DNA of 6,970 bases from Nanobdellota archaeon (GCA_018819375.1 JAHJQH010000080.1:1-6970); one strand, 5' to 3'. Numbered from the stretch's first letter, positions 1 through 5,888 are shown. The notes: generated by a model not told the origin, from the letters alone. Numbers and translations: made by a program.

Positions 1-4
1 AGTA

Positions 5-289
5 TCATCTCTTCCTCCAAAAAAGCTCCTTGTGTTTTAGGAGTTCTTTCACATCTGCCGGGTAAAATATCCAACCTATCTTCCCTTCTGAATCAACAGA
101 AATTTTTCTTGAGTAGAGAAGATAATCAAATACCACACAAAAGGTCTGATACATCATTTTTTTGGGAAGATGTTCCCAGAAACTTCTTTTTTTGAATTCT
201 CCATCGTGCTTTTTTATAAATTCCTCTACCATAAGCACGGTATCTAATCTTGGAAATCTCAATATTTGTTGTGTTTGACTTGTTTTCAT
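5..289 (-). CDS. Small winged-helix-like protein (94 aa), putative DNA-binding regulator
   Basis: I do not recognise a named family with certainty. The protein is small and basic and reads like a winged helix-turn-helix: a helix at about residues 14-28 (after RFPRLDTVLM), a second around 33-41, a probable recognition helix at about 43-60 (starting LPKKMMYQTF), then a beta wing with the SEGKIGWIFYP segment at 67-77. There is no signal peptide or membrane segment, so it should be cytoplasmic. The frame is complete, with a TGA stop near the window edge. The only sensible ATG is at 289; it lies 26 nt after a TATA box and directly abuts a perfect inverted repeat, so the mRNA is nearly leaderless and probably self-regulated. 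Known: this fold in archaea usually belongs to transcription factors. Inferred: local repressor. The target is unknown; an RNA- or protein-binding role is also possible. Confidence 0.72.
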   Translation of the reverse strand: MKTSQTQQILRFPRLDTVLMVEEFIKKHDGEFKKRSFWEHLPKKMMYQTFCVVFDYLLYSRKISVDSEGKIGWIFYPADVKELLKHKELFWRKR

Positions 290-309
290 GTTATATCCAA
301 TGATATAAC
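290..309. promoter_or_regulatory. Perfect inverted repeat abutting the 94-aa gene start (operator candidate)
   Basis: Arms GTTATATC and GATATAAC are perfect 8-bp reverse complements separated by CAAT. The repeat ends one base before the ATG codon of the gene at 289 and begins 6 nt downstream of its TATA box, so it spans the expected transcription start. A dimer bound here would block initiation. The product of the adjacent winged-helix-like gene is the obvious candidate ligand, by inference only. Confidence 0.6.
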
Positions 310-315
310 AACCCC

Positions 316-323
316 TATTTATA
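316..323 (-). promoter_or_regulatory. TATA box of the 94-aa gene
   Basis: On the minus strand this reads TATAAATA, preceded by an A-rich stretch (AAAAAG) compatible with a BRE. It ends 26 nt before the ATG at 289, predicting transcription start within a few bases of the start codon. No Shine-Dalgarno sequence is visible, which fits a near-leaderless message. Confidence 0.55.
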
Positions 324-356
324 CTTTTTGGTTTTTATCAAAATCTTTTCCATCGC

Positions 357-366
357 AAATAAAAAA
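357..366 (-). terminator. U-rich terminator after the 112-aa gene
   Basis: About 30 nt past the stop of the upstream minus-strand gene, the transcript would read CCCCG followed by AUUUUUUAUUU. Archaeal RNA polymerase terminates at such U-tracts without requiring a hairpin. The site lies between the two genes and would separate them into two transcription units. Confidence 0.45.
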
Positions 367-396
367 TCGGGGTTAATGTCTAATTCAGAATTCGGG

Positions 397-735
397 CTAT
401 TGAGAACTAACATACTGCATTACGGCTTTTTGAAATTCTGTTCCGGCTTTTTCAGCAGCCTTATGCTCTCTTCCTTTTCTATCTCGTGGGTCAAAATTAG
501 AGTTAAATCTTACAACCATATTATCTTCAAAATCTGTTTCAAAGTATATTTTTGAATGTCCATCCCATTTTGACCCTATCCTATATTCCCCCCTACTACA
601 TTCTCTTAAATGTTGCAAAACTGTTTCTGGCTGCTGAAACATTGCCCCTCTAAAATCTCTTCCAAATCCGCAATGTAATTCATATAATCTGACAATTTCT
701 ATTAAATGTTGTTCTGTTAAATTTTCTAATCTCAT
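397..735 (-). CDS. Unrecognised 112-aa cytoplasmic protein
   Basis: I do not recognise the family. Visible order: an N-terminal helix (about 5-20, LTEQHLIEIVRLYEL), a loop with CGFGRDFRG at 22-30, a second helix at about 36-45, two or three beta strands between 50 and 80 (YRIGSKWDGHSKIYFETDF, then MVVRFNSNF), a charged DPRDRKGREHK turn at 82-92 and a closing helix to the end. It has two cysteines (22 and 46) and no signal peptide or membrane segment. An in-frame ATG lies further up at 756, but a TATA box at 759-766 places transcription start near 737, so the ATG at 735 is preferred and the message is leaderless. It stands alone between cdc48 and the 94-aa gene, with its own promoter and terminator. 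A small alpha/beta single-domain protein is as far as I can go. Confidence 0.6.
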   Translation of the reverse strand: MRLENLTEQHLIEIVRLYELHCGFGRDFRGAMFQQPETVLQHLRECSRGEYRIGSKWDGHSKIYFETDFEDNMVVRFNSNFDPRDRKGREHKAAEKAGTEFQKAVMQYVSSQ

Positions 736-758
736 TAGCAACAAGAAATTGTCCATGT

Positions 759-766
759 TTTATAAA
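759..766 (-). promoter_or_regulatory. TATA box of the 112-aa gene; decides its start
   Basis: TTTATAAA lies 23 nt upstream of the ATG at 735 and only 2 nt upstream of the ATG at 756. Archaeal transcription begins roughly 22-27 nt after the TATA box, so the upstream ATG would not be in the mRNA. The same 22-nt gap is seen at the genes starting at 5741 and 6360. Confidence 0.5.
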
Positions 767-833
767 CTTAACGCCCAAATTCTGAACTCAAAATACTTTG
801 GATTTTACCACGCTGCGCTCTCCTGCTTTAAGT

Positions 834-862
834 TGTTGGGTAATCAGGTAAATCACCCAACA
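834..862 (-). other. Inverted repeat over the cdc48 stop codon (possible 3' hairpin)
   Basis: Eight-base perfect arms (TGTTGGGT and ACCCAACA) are separated by a 13-nt loop, and the cdc48 TGA falls at the end of the first arm in the mRNA. The transcript would fold a GC-containing stem at its 3' end. No U-tract follows, so it is not a typical archaeal terminator; mRNA 3' protection or assisted termination is possible. Confidence 0.4.
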
Positions 863-3800
863 TAACCCATTGACCTTGATTCTTGTGTCTCTGTGGAAAT
901 TCCTGCTTTTGTTTTCTGGATATAATCCTCTTCCACTTTCTTGTATTTCTCCATCATCTGCGGGGTTACAGATGGCCTGACTTTCCTCAGTGCCTGCTCA
1001 AAGTGCTTGTTTTTTATTTCTTTTGATTTCAGGTTTTCCCTTAATGTAAGCATTCCTGCTTCCCGGCATACTGCTTCTATGTCAGCGCCGACATATCCTT
1101 CTGTTTTTTCTGCCATTTTTTTTAGGATGACATCTTTTGCAAGAGGCATCTTTTTGCTGTGTATGGCAAATATTGCCTCTCTTTCTGATTTTGTTGGGGG
1201 TTTTGTAAGAAGCAATCTGTCAAACCTGCCAGGTCTTAATAATGCAGGATCAAGTATGTCTATCCTGTTTGTTGCAGCAAGAACAACCACTTCTCCAAGT
1301 TCTTCCAGTCCATCCATTTCTGAGAGCATAGTGTTTACTACTCTTTCTGTAACTTGAGAGTCTGAACCATATCCTCTTCTTGGGGCCATGGAATCTATTT
1401 CATCAAAGAATATTATTGCCGGAGAGACCTGCCTTGCTTTCTCAAACACTTTTCTTACTCCTTTTTCACTTTCGCCAACAAACTTGTTTAATAATTCAGG
1501 GCCTCTAACCAGAATGAAATTTGCTTCTGACTCGTTTGCAACTGCTTTTGCCAAAAGAGTTTTTCCTGTTCCAGGTGGGCCGTGCAGCAATAATCCTCTT
1601 GGAGCCCTTATGCCCATTTTCTTGAATACTTCAGGATTTTTAAGAGGCCATTCAACAGCTTCTTTTAATTCCTGCTGTATATCTTTTGCACCTCCAATAT
1701 CCTGCCAATGAACATTAGGGGTCTCAACTAATACTTCCCTCATTGCAGAGGGTCTTACAAGTTTTAATGCTGCGTCAAAGTCTTCTGAGCTAACCTGCAA
1801 CTTTTCCAAGACCTCTTTTGACGGCTCTTCTTTTTCCCCTATCTTCAATTCTGGGAGCATGCGCCTCAAGACATTCATTGCAGCTTCCCTGCACATTGCT
1901 GCGATATCCGCACCAACAAAACCGTGTGTTACCTCTGATAATCTTTCCAGATTGACATCTTTTGCAAGAGGCATATTCCTTGTGTGAATTTTCAGTATGT
2001 TTAGTCTTCCATGCTTGTTCGGGACGCCGATTGCAATTTCCCTGTCAAATCTGCCAGGTCTCCTCAATGCAGGGTCAAGAGAATTAGGCCTGTTTGTTGC
2101 CCCGATGACTATGAGTTTGCCTCTTGATTTCAGTCCGTCGAGCAGAGTAAGGAATTGTGATACAACTCTTCTCTCCACTTCCCCATAAGATTCTTCTCTT
2201 TTTGGAGCGATGGCATCTATTTCATCAAAGAATAATATTGATGGTGCTTCTTTTTCCGCGTCTTCGAAAATCTTCCTGAGATTGGATTCACTGTTATGAG
2301 CATAAATTCCTCCAAAACCTGAAATGAAATTCTCTGCTCCTGGAACAGATATGTCATAAACATAGTCGGTTTCACCTAAATTCATCTCTTTTATACTGAT
2401 TATTTTATCCCAATAAATGTCTCCCCCAATCAAAGATTGCAGTAAAGGATCCGGGACCTGTTGTAAAACATTTTTACCTATGGACTTAGAATTTTTCCAA
2501 CAATTTCTTAATCTTGGAATTGATTCAATAATTTGTTTAACTACCCCTGTTATTGGGAGTTGGTCTCTTCTAGAAAACTTTTGAGTAGAGGTGTAGCTAT
2601 AAATAATCTGATTTTTATTTGAATCCAAGAATCCTATTTCCTTAAATTTTTCCAAGTTATCATAGTCGGCAAAACATATTCTTTTTTGAGACCTATTCTT
2701 TCTTAAATAGACTTTTGCCACAATCCCAAATTGAAGAAGTAAGAACATTATATCGTCTGCTAAATTGGGGCTTTCTGTTGATACCTCAATCATTGGAGCA
2801 GGTGTTTTTGTGTTAATAGACCCATCCCCTGAGAAATAACCCCTCAAAAATGCTGCAAGACATTCCCTGTTTAGATTGTAAACTATTTGGGGGATTACTT
2901 TTTTTGTGGCTCCAGAGTTAAAGCCTAAGACATCCTCCATCACCTTTTTTAATATCAATGAGGATATGATGATATCGCTCCCTTGGGAGTTTGGTTTTCT
3001 GTATACTGTTATGTGCCCAAACAGTTTTTTACACAATTCTGAAAAAATCTTTTCTTCTTTCCTATGAATGCTTAATCTGACCCCATTCTTCATATAACTT
3101 CCTTCTGCTACCCATAACCCAAGGAAAGTCCAAAAATCTTCTGAGAAGTTGATGAGATGTGGGAAAGTTCCACTTTTTGTGTGTATTTGCAGAAAATCCT
3201 TGTTATATTTAATTCCTGCTTCTTCCATCAGTTTAGAAAACTTACTGAATCTCACACCAACATTCTTGGAGATGATATCATAGGCGTATTTTTCCCTTAC
3301 CCCTAAAATAAATGCCATCCTTTTTATGCCCAACTTTTTCTTTGCTGACTTAAGATCATTTTGAACATTTCTTACACATATTCCATAATCCTCATTTTTC
3401 AGACATTCTGTGAGATCTATTTCTGTAACAGGATTTGGGTTTAAAGGGATTTTATTAGGCACCGCAATAAAAGATTTGTTTTCCTTTAATTCTGATGTTT
3501 TAACATCAGTAATCCCTTTTTCCCCTATTGTAAAGAGAGAGTGATCTTCTGTTACTTTTATTTTTCTCCCACTCCTTGTTGTAACTTCAAATATCTTGGA
3601 TCTTGGTTTATGTTTTATTAATTCCTTAATTTCTTTTAGAATAACTTTCCCCCCTTCATCAAAACAAACTGCCTGGACTTGTTTCCCTTCTAAAGAAATT
3701 TCCTTGATGGGAATCCTCTTAAATAATCTGTTTTCATTAATCAAGACTTTTTCATCTCCTGTCAAAGACTGACCATAAAATTTATTCATAATCTCTGGAC

Positions 3801-4656
3801 CATTCACAACCTTGAAATTTGCTTCTGACTCATTCGCAACTGCTTTTGCCAAAAGAGTTTTTCCTGTTCCAGTCGGACCGTGGAGCAGAACTCCTTTTGG
3901 AGGTTCTATTCCCAATCTCGTGAATATCTCCGGATGTTTTAAAGGGAGCTCTACCATTTCCCTTATCTTTGTTATCTCTTCCTCCAACCCCCCAACATCT
4001 TCATAAGTCAGGTCAGGTGCCTTAATCATTTCTTTTTCTTCTGTTACATCCACTCCCTTTGGGTCAAGTGTCAGTTCTGTTGATTCTGTGATAATGACTG
4101 GTTGTTTTGATGGATTAGTTGATATGACTGCAAATTTCAGTCCTGTGGAAGTAGCACCTGAAAAACCCATACCAAATCCTTCAAAGAAATCCTGAAAAAT
4201 ATCCTCAAAAAAAGGAGAGTCCATCATTGTTCTTCTTCTTGACCTTACTCCTCCTGGAACAACTATGTCCCCTCTTAAAACTGCCCTTCCTAAAAGGTTT
4301 CTCTTAAACATAGAAGGGTCGGCCCTTATCATTATTCCTTTTTGTGCAGGTGCGATTGTCACTGACTTTGCTTCTTTTACATCTGCCTTTCTCACCATCA
4401 CATATTCTCCCACACCTGTTTTTGCATTTCTCCTCAAGATACCGTCTATCCTAATTATGTTCTGACCAACATCAGTGGGGTATGCCCTGTCTGCTATGCC
4501 GACTGTTATTCTTCCGGCCTCTATTTCAACAACATCGCCAGGCCTCACAGAAATTTTTTTCATTGTATCAGCGTCTAATCTGACGATTCCCTTATAAGCT
4601 TCCTCCTGAAGTGCTTCCATAACCTTTAACTTGATTCCCTTTGATTCTTTCATCAT
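853..4656 (-). CDS. cdc48: Cdc48/VAT-type double AAA+ ATPase precursor with intein in D1
   Basis: Hexameric unfoldase that uses ATP to thread proteins through its central pore, often for the archaeal proteasome. Precursor 1267 aa; spliced product 775 aa, normal for the family. Order: N-domain double-psi barrel and clam (about 10-205, with a Phe/Gly-rich stretch at 148-165); D1 with Walker A GPTGTGKT at 260-267, pore loop KFYG at 292-295, intein 297-788, Walker B FFDEID at 809-814, sensor ATN at 853-855, arginine fingers R866/R869; D2 with Walker A GPPGTGKT at 1026-1033, pore loop KFVG at 1058-1061, Walker B FFDEID at 1083-1088, ATN at 1128-1130, R1141/R1144. D1 Walker A has T262 where D2 has proline. 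Tandem ATGs open the frame behind a strong ribosome site; the second ATG (4653) has the better 7-nt spacing. It probably forms an operon with the 48-aa gene 13 nt upstream. The C-terminus (GYVG) lacks a standard HbYX proteasome motif. Confidence 0.97.
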   Translation of the reverse strand: MMKESKGIKLKVMEALQEEAYKGIVRLDADTMKKISVRPGDVVEIEAGRITVGIADRAYPTDVGQNIIRIDGILRRNAKTGVGEYVMVRKADVKEAKSVTIAPAQKGIMIRADPSMFKRNLLGRAVLRGDIVVPGGVRSRRRTMMDSPFFEDIFQDFFEGFGMGFSGATSTGLKFAVISTNPSKQPVIITESTELTLDPKGVDVTEEKEMIKAPDLTYEDVGGLEEEITKIREMVELPLKHPEIFTRLGIEPPKGVLLHGPTGTGKTLLAKAVANESEANFKVVNGPEIMNKFYGQSLTGDEKVLINENRLFKRIPIKEISLEGKQVQAVCFDEGGKVILKEIKELIKHKPRSKIFEVTTRSGRKIKVTEDHSLFTIGEKGITDVKTSELKENKSFIAVPNKIPLNPNPVTEIDLTECLKNEDYGICVRNVQNDLKSAKKKLGIKRMAFILGVREKYAYDIISKNVGVRFSKFSKLMEEAGIKYNKDFLQIHTKSGTFPHLINFSEDFWTFLGLWVAEGSYMKNGVRLSIHRKEEKIFSELCKKLFGHITVYRKPNSQGSDIIISSLILKKVMEDVLGFNSGATKKVIPQIVYNLNRECLAAFLRGYFSGDGSINTKTPAPMIEVSTESPNLADDIMFLLLQFGIVAKVYLRKNRSQKRICFADYDNLEKFKEIGFLDSNKNQIIYSYTSTQKFSRRDQLPITGVVKQIIESIPRLRNCWKNSKSIGKNVLQQVPDPLLQSLIGGDIYWDKIISIKEMNLGETDYVYDISVPGAENFISGFGGIYAHNSESNLRKIFEDAEKEAPSILFFDEIDAIAPKREESYGEVERRVVSQFLTLLDGLKSRGKLIVIGATNRPNSLDPALRRPGRFDREIAIGVPNKHGRLNILKIHTRNMPLAKDVNLERLSEVTHGFVGADIAAMCREAAMNVLRRMLPELKIGEKEEPSKEVLEKLQVSSEDFDAALKLVRPSAMREVLVETPNVHWQDIGGAKDIQQELKEAVEWPLKNPEVFKKMGIRAPRGLLLHGPPGTGKTLLAKAVANESEANFILVRGPELLNKFVGESEKGVRKVFEKARQVSPAIIFFDEIDSMAPRRGYGSDSQVTERVVNTMLSEMDGLEELGEVVVLAATNRIDILDPALLRPGRFDRLLLTKPPTKSEREAIFAIHSKKMPLAKDVILKKMAEKTEGYVGADIEAVCREAGMLTLRENLKSKEIKNKHFEQALRKVRPSVTPQMMEKYKKVEEDYIQKTKAGISTETQESRSMGYVG
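1515..1574 (-). repeat. D2 Walker A segment nearly identical in DNA to D1 copy
   Basis: This 60-nt segment encodes the D2 P-loop region from GTGKT to NESEANF and matches 3813-3872 at 58 of 60 positions, including an unbroken 37-nt identity (1538-1574 with 3836-3872). Third codon positions are conserved too. The match stops abruptly beyond the segment, which suggests gene conversion between the two ATPase domains. Confidence 0.8.
2293..3768 (-). mobile_element. Intein (492 aa) with LAGLIDADG homing endonuclease, inserted in Cdc48 D1
   Basis: An in-frame protein intein occupies precursor residues 297-788, splitting FYGQ from SESNLRK, which together restore normal Cdc48 sequence. Splicing blocks: block A begins SLTGDEKVL with Ser297 as residue 1; block B has VTEDH with T369 and H372; block F is VYDISVPGAENFISG at 766-780; block G ends IYAHN with H787 and N788; the +1 residue is Ser789. 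This is a class 1 intein using serines in place of the common Cys1. The homing endonuclease has two motifs, LGLWVAEGS (512-520, acidic E518) and LRGYFSGDG (604-612, acidic D611), 93 residues apart as usual, so it looks active. A helical stretch at about 430-480 (between blocks B and C) may be a DNA-recognition module. The DNA is visibly richer in AT than the flanking exteins. Confidence 0.95.
3813..3872 (-). repeat. D1 Walker A segment nearly identical in DNA to D2 copy
   Basis: Partner of 1515-1574: 58 of 60 bases match. It encodes D1 residues from the P-loop glycines through NESEANF and lies 44 nt from the intein insertion point at 3768. The D1-specific threonine of GPTGTGKT falls at the edge of the 37-nt identical tract. 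Confidence 0.8.
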
Positions 4657-4660
4657 TTTA

Positions 4661-4667
4661 TCCTCCT
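4661..4667 (-). promoter_or_regulatory. Strong ribosome binding site of cdc48
   Basis: The minus strand reads AGGAGGA, a near-perfect Shine-Dalgarno core, 4 nt before the first ATG (4656) and 7 nt before the second (4653). The spacing favours initiation at the second ATG. The site lies in the short gap after the TAA stop of the upstream 48-aa gene, as expected for an internal gene of an operon. Confidence 0.75.
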
Positions 4668-4669
4668 GA

Positions 4670-4816
4670 TTAACTCCTGATTCGCCTGGAGTTTATTAAT
4701 ATTACCTTGACTCTTTTATGAGCCCATCTTTTTGGGACTGAAATCCTTGTGGAGGTTTTATATGATTTCACCTCTGTTTCTATCATCTCAATTGCTTCTT
4801 CGATAATTATCTTCAT
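4670..4816 (-). CDS. DUF2080-like small protein (48 aa), first gene of the cdc48 operon
   Basis: The C-terminal core (VKSYKTSTRISVPKRWAHKR then VKVIL) matches the pattern I know for archaeal DUF2080 proteins, short proteins annotated as transposon-encoded: a strand, a small GNSAH-like turn (here KTSTR), a PKRW segment and a lysine-rich VKVI strand, resembling a half AbrB/SpoVT swapped-hairpin fold. The frame runs upstream to an ATG at 4870, but a GGAGGA ribosome site at 4826-4831 with 9-nt spacing selects the ATG at 4816; the extra residues would be a Cys/Gly/Trp-rich oddity. The stop is 13 nt from the cdc48 start, so the two are probably co-transcribed. No transposase lies nearby. Possible roles: a DNA-binding autoregulator of the operon or a domesticated transposon passenger. 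Family assignment is from memory of the consensus. Confidence 0.65.
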   Translation of the reverse strand: MKIIIEEAIEMIETEVKSYKTSTRISVPKRWAHKRVKVILINSRRIRS

Positions 4817-4825
4817 CTTATATGT

Positions 4826-4831
4826 TCCTCC
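4826..4831 (-). promoter_or_regulatory. Ribosome binding site that fixes the 48-aa gene start
   Basis: GGAGGA on the minus strand, 9 nt upstream of the ATG at 4816. It lies inside the longer reading frame that begins at 4870, so it argues for the downstream start. Confidence 0.65.
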
Positions 4832-4881
4832 AAAGCATCCCCAAAAGCACACCCCCCAATCCTGCGGCATAATAATCCCAT

Positions 4882-4908
4882 GGTATAATTATACCTTTTT
4901 TAGGTATA
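4882..4908. promoter_or_regulatory. Palindromic operator candidate with three GGTATA half-sites
   Basis: Bases 4882-4895 form a perfect 14-bp palindrome, GGTATAATTATACC. A third half-site GGTATA lies at 4903-4908, so the central TATACC can pair with either neighbour. The cluster begins 6 nt after the TATA box at 4915-4922 and covers the expected transcription start of the 48-aa gene-cdc48 operon. This is the layout of a repressor site, possibly cooperative; the protein that binds it is unknown. Confidence 0.6.
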
Positions 4909-4914
4909 GAAAGA

Positions 4915-4922
4915 TATTTAAA
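4915..4922 (-). promoter_or_regulatory. TATA box of the 48-aa gene-cdc48 operon
   Basis: The minus strand reads TTTAAATA with an A-rich upstream flank (CCAAAACA). Transcription would start near 4890, leaving a leader of about 75 nt before the ATG at 4816. Unlike most promoters in this window it yields a leadered mRNA, matching the strong ribosome sites found here. Confidence 0.55.
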
Positions 4923-4973
4923 TGTTTTGGTGGGGTGTTGTGTTTTAGATGATACTGATAAGCAAATAACAGA

Positions 4974-5741
4974 TCATTTTTTTATTCTGACCATCATTGC
5001 ATAATCATAAGTGTCTAAAGGTATAAAGGAAATTTTCTCTTTTGGAATAAAACTCAAATAGTCATAAACTCTCTGTTTTGTGAATCTTTGGGACCACCAA
5101 CCCTCTTTTGTTGCAGTAAAACAATCTTTTTCATTGGTGATTACTGTCCACCCAAAATGCCTATAAGAATCTTCTTGTTTTTTTCTGGTTTCTTCATTGT
5201 CAATATACATTGAACCAATGATTATTTCCCCTTTTGGATCAAGTAATTCATATGCTTGTTGAAAAATTATTGTAAATTTATCGTTCGTTGACATATCATA
5301 ACCAGCTTTAAAATTTTTAAAACCAAAATCAAATGGATAGAAATTTCCCACAGTAAACCATGTAGATATTATTAAATCATATTTTTTCTTGAGAGTTTTA
5401 AGTTTCACAGCATCAAGCAATTGAACACTTACTTTTTTCTCAATTTTCAAATCTTTGATGATTTTTTTGGATATGTCAATGCAATTTTGTGCAACATCAA
5501 CCCCATCATAAGATTTAATTGTATCCCAAATCTCCTTTATCCCCACAAGATGTTTTAAGATTCTTGCATCTCCAATGCCAATATCTAAAACTCTTAAAGG
5601 AGATTTCTTCTTCTTATAAAGTTCTGCTATTGTTTTTTTGAGCTCAACAAATTCAGCCCACTGTGCTTGTAATAAGTATTCAGAGAGATTACTTTCATTA
5701 AAAGTATCTTCTACATGGCGGGGGTTGTCATATATTTCCAT
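4974..5741 (-). CDS. Class I SAM-dependent methyltransferase (255 aa)
   Basis: Transfers a methyl group from S-adenosylmethionine to an unidentified acceptor; cytoplasmic. The Rossmann signature is clear: motif I VLDIGIGDAR at 51-60 (SAM-binding glycine loop), motif II GVDVA at 80-84 with the ribose-binding acid D82, motif III LLDAV at 108-112 with D110, and motif IV YDLIISTWFTVGNFYPF at 121-137, followed by a helix-strand pair ending LLDPKGEIIIGS (166-177). The first 45 residues form a helical lid (ESNLSEYLLQAQWAEF), and the last 70 residues, with GWWSQRF at 214-220, complete the fold and probably shape the acceptor site. Its promoter predicts a leaderless message starting at the ATG. It has its own promoter and no partner gene, so substrate (small molecule, protein or RNA) cannot be deduced from context. 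Confidence 0.88.
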   Translation of the reverse strand: MEIYDNPRHVEDTFNESNLSEYLLQAQWAEFVELKKTIAELYKKKKSPLRVLDIGIGDARILKHLVGIKEIWDTIKSYDGVDVAQNCIDISKKIIKDLKIEKKVSVQLLDAVKLKTLKKKYDLIISTWFTVGNFYPFDFGFKNFKAGYDMSTNDKFTIIFQQAYELLDPKGEIIIGSMYIDNEETRKKQEDSYRHFGWTVITNEKDCFTATKEGWWSQRFTKQRVYDYLSFIPKEKISFIPLDTYDYAMMVRIKK

Positions 5742-5763
5742 ATAAACAAAAGAATGATGCTGG

Positions 5764-5771
5764 TATATAAA
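5764..5771 (-). promoter_or_regulatory. TATA box of the methyltransferase gene (leaderless)
   Basis: A consensus archaeal TTTATATA with purine-rich BRE-like CGAAAAAGA directly upstream. Exactly 22 nt separate it from the ATG at 5741, so the mRNA is expected to begin at or within a few bases of the start codon. No Shine-Dalgarno sequence is visible. Confidence 0.65.
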
Positions 5772-5888
5772 TCTTTTTCGTTTATAGCCTGCTAAGAATT
5801 ATTCCAATTAACGCATTAGAAAGCTAAAGGAATAAGTCAGTTGATTTATAAACAATCTGGGGTTTTGTTGGGTAAAAGTTAATAAATC

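Noticed and set aside
328..555. Plus-strand open frame of 75 codons
   Set aside because: It runs antisense to the 112-aa gene, has no promoter or ribosome site, and its Phe/Ser-rich translation is typical of a reverse-strand shadow.
736..756. Seven-codon extension of the 112-aa protein from an ATG at 756
   Set aside because: The TATA box at 759-766 is too close; transcription would begin downstream of that ATG.
785..833. tRNA-like words (GCGCAGCGTGGTA and GAGTTCAGAATT, minus strand)
   Set aside because: They resemble D-arm and T-arm sequences, but the distance between them is too short for an anticodon arm and no acceptor stem pairs.
941..1711. Plus-strand open frames antisense to cdc48 D2
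   Set aside because: They mirror highly conserved AAA+ coding sequence; the Ser/Pro-rich translations have no independent family signature.
4817..4870. N-terminal extension of the 48-aa protein from an ATG at 4870
   Set aside because: A GGAGGA ribosome site lies inside it at good spacing to the ATG at 4816, and the family-like core does not need the Cys/Gly/Trp-rich extension.
5762..5767. GGTATA half-site overlapping the methyltransferase TATA box
   Set aside because: A single six-base match in AT-rich promoter DNA without a partner half-site; not enough to link it to the cdc48 operator.
5845..5852. TTTATAAA TATA-like palindrome between the methyltransferase promoter and the toxin remnant
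   Set aside because: No open frame begins about 22 nt away on either strand (the minus-strand ATG at 5816 is followed at once by a stop), so no gene supports it.
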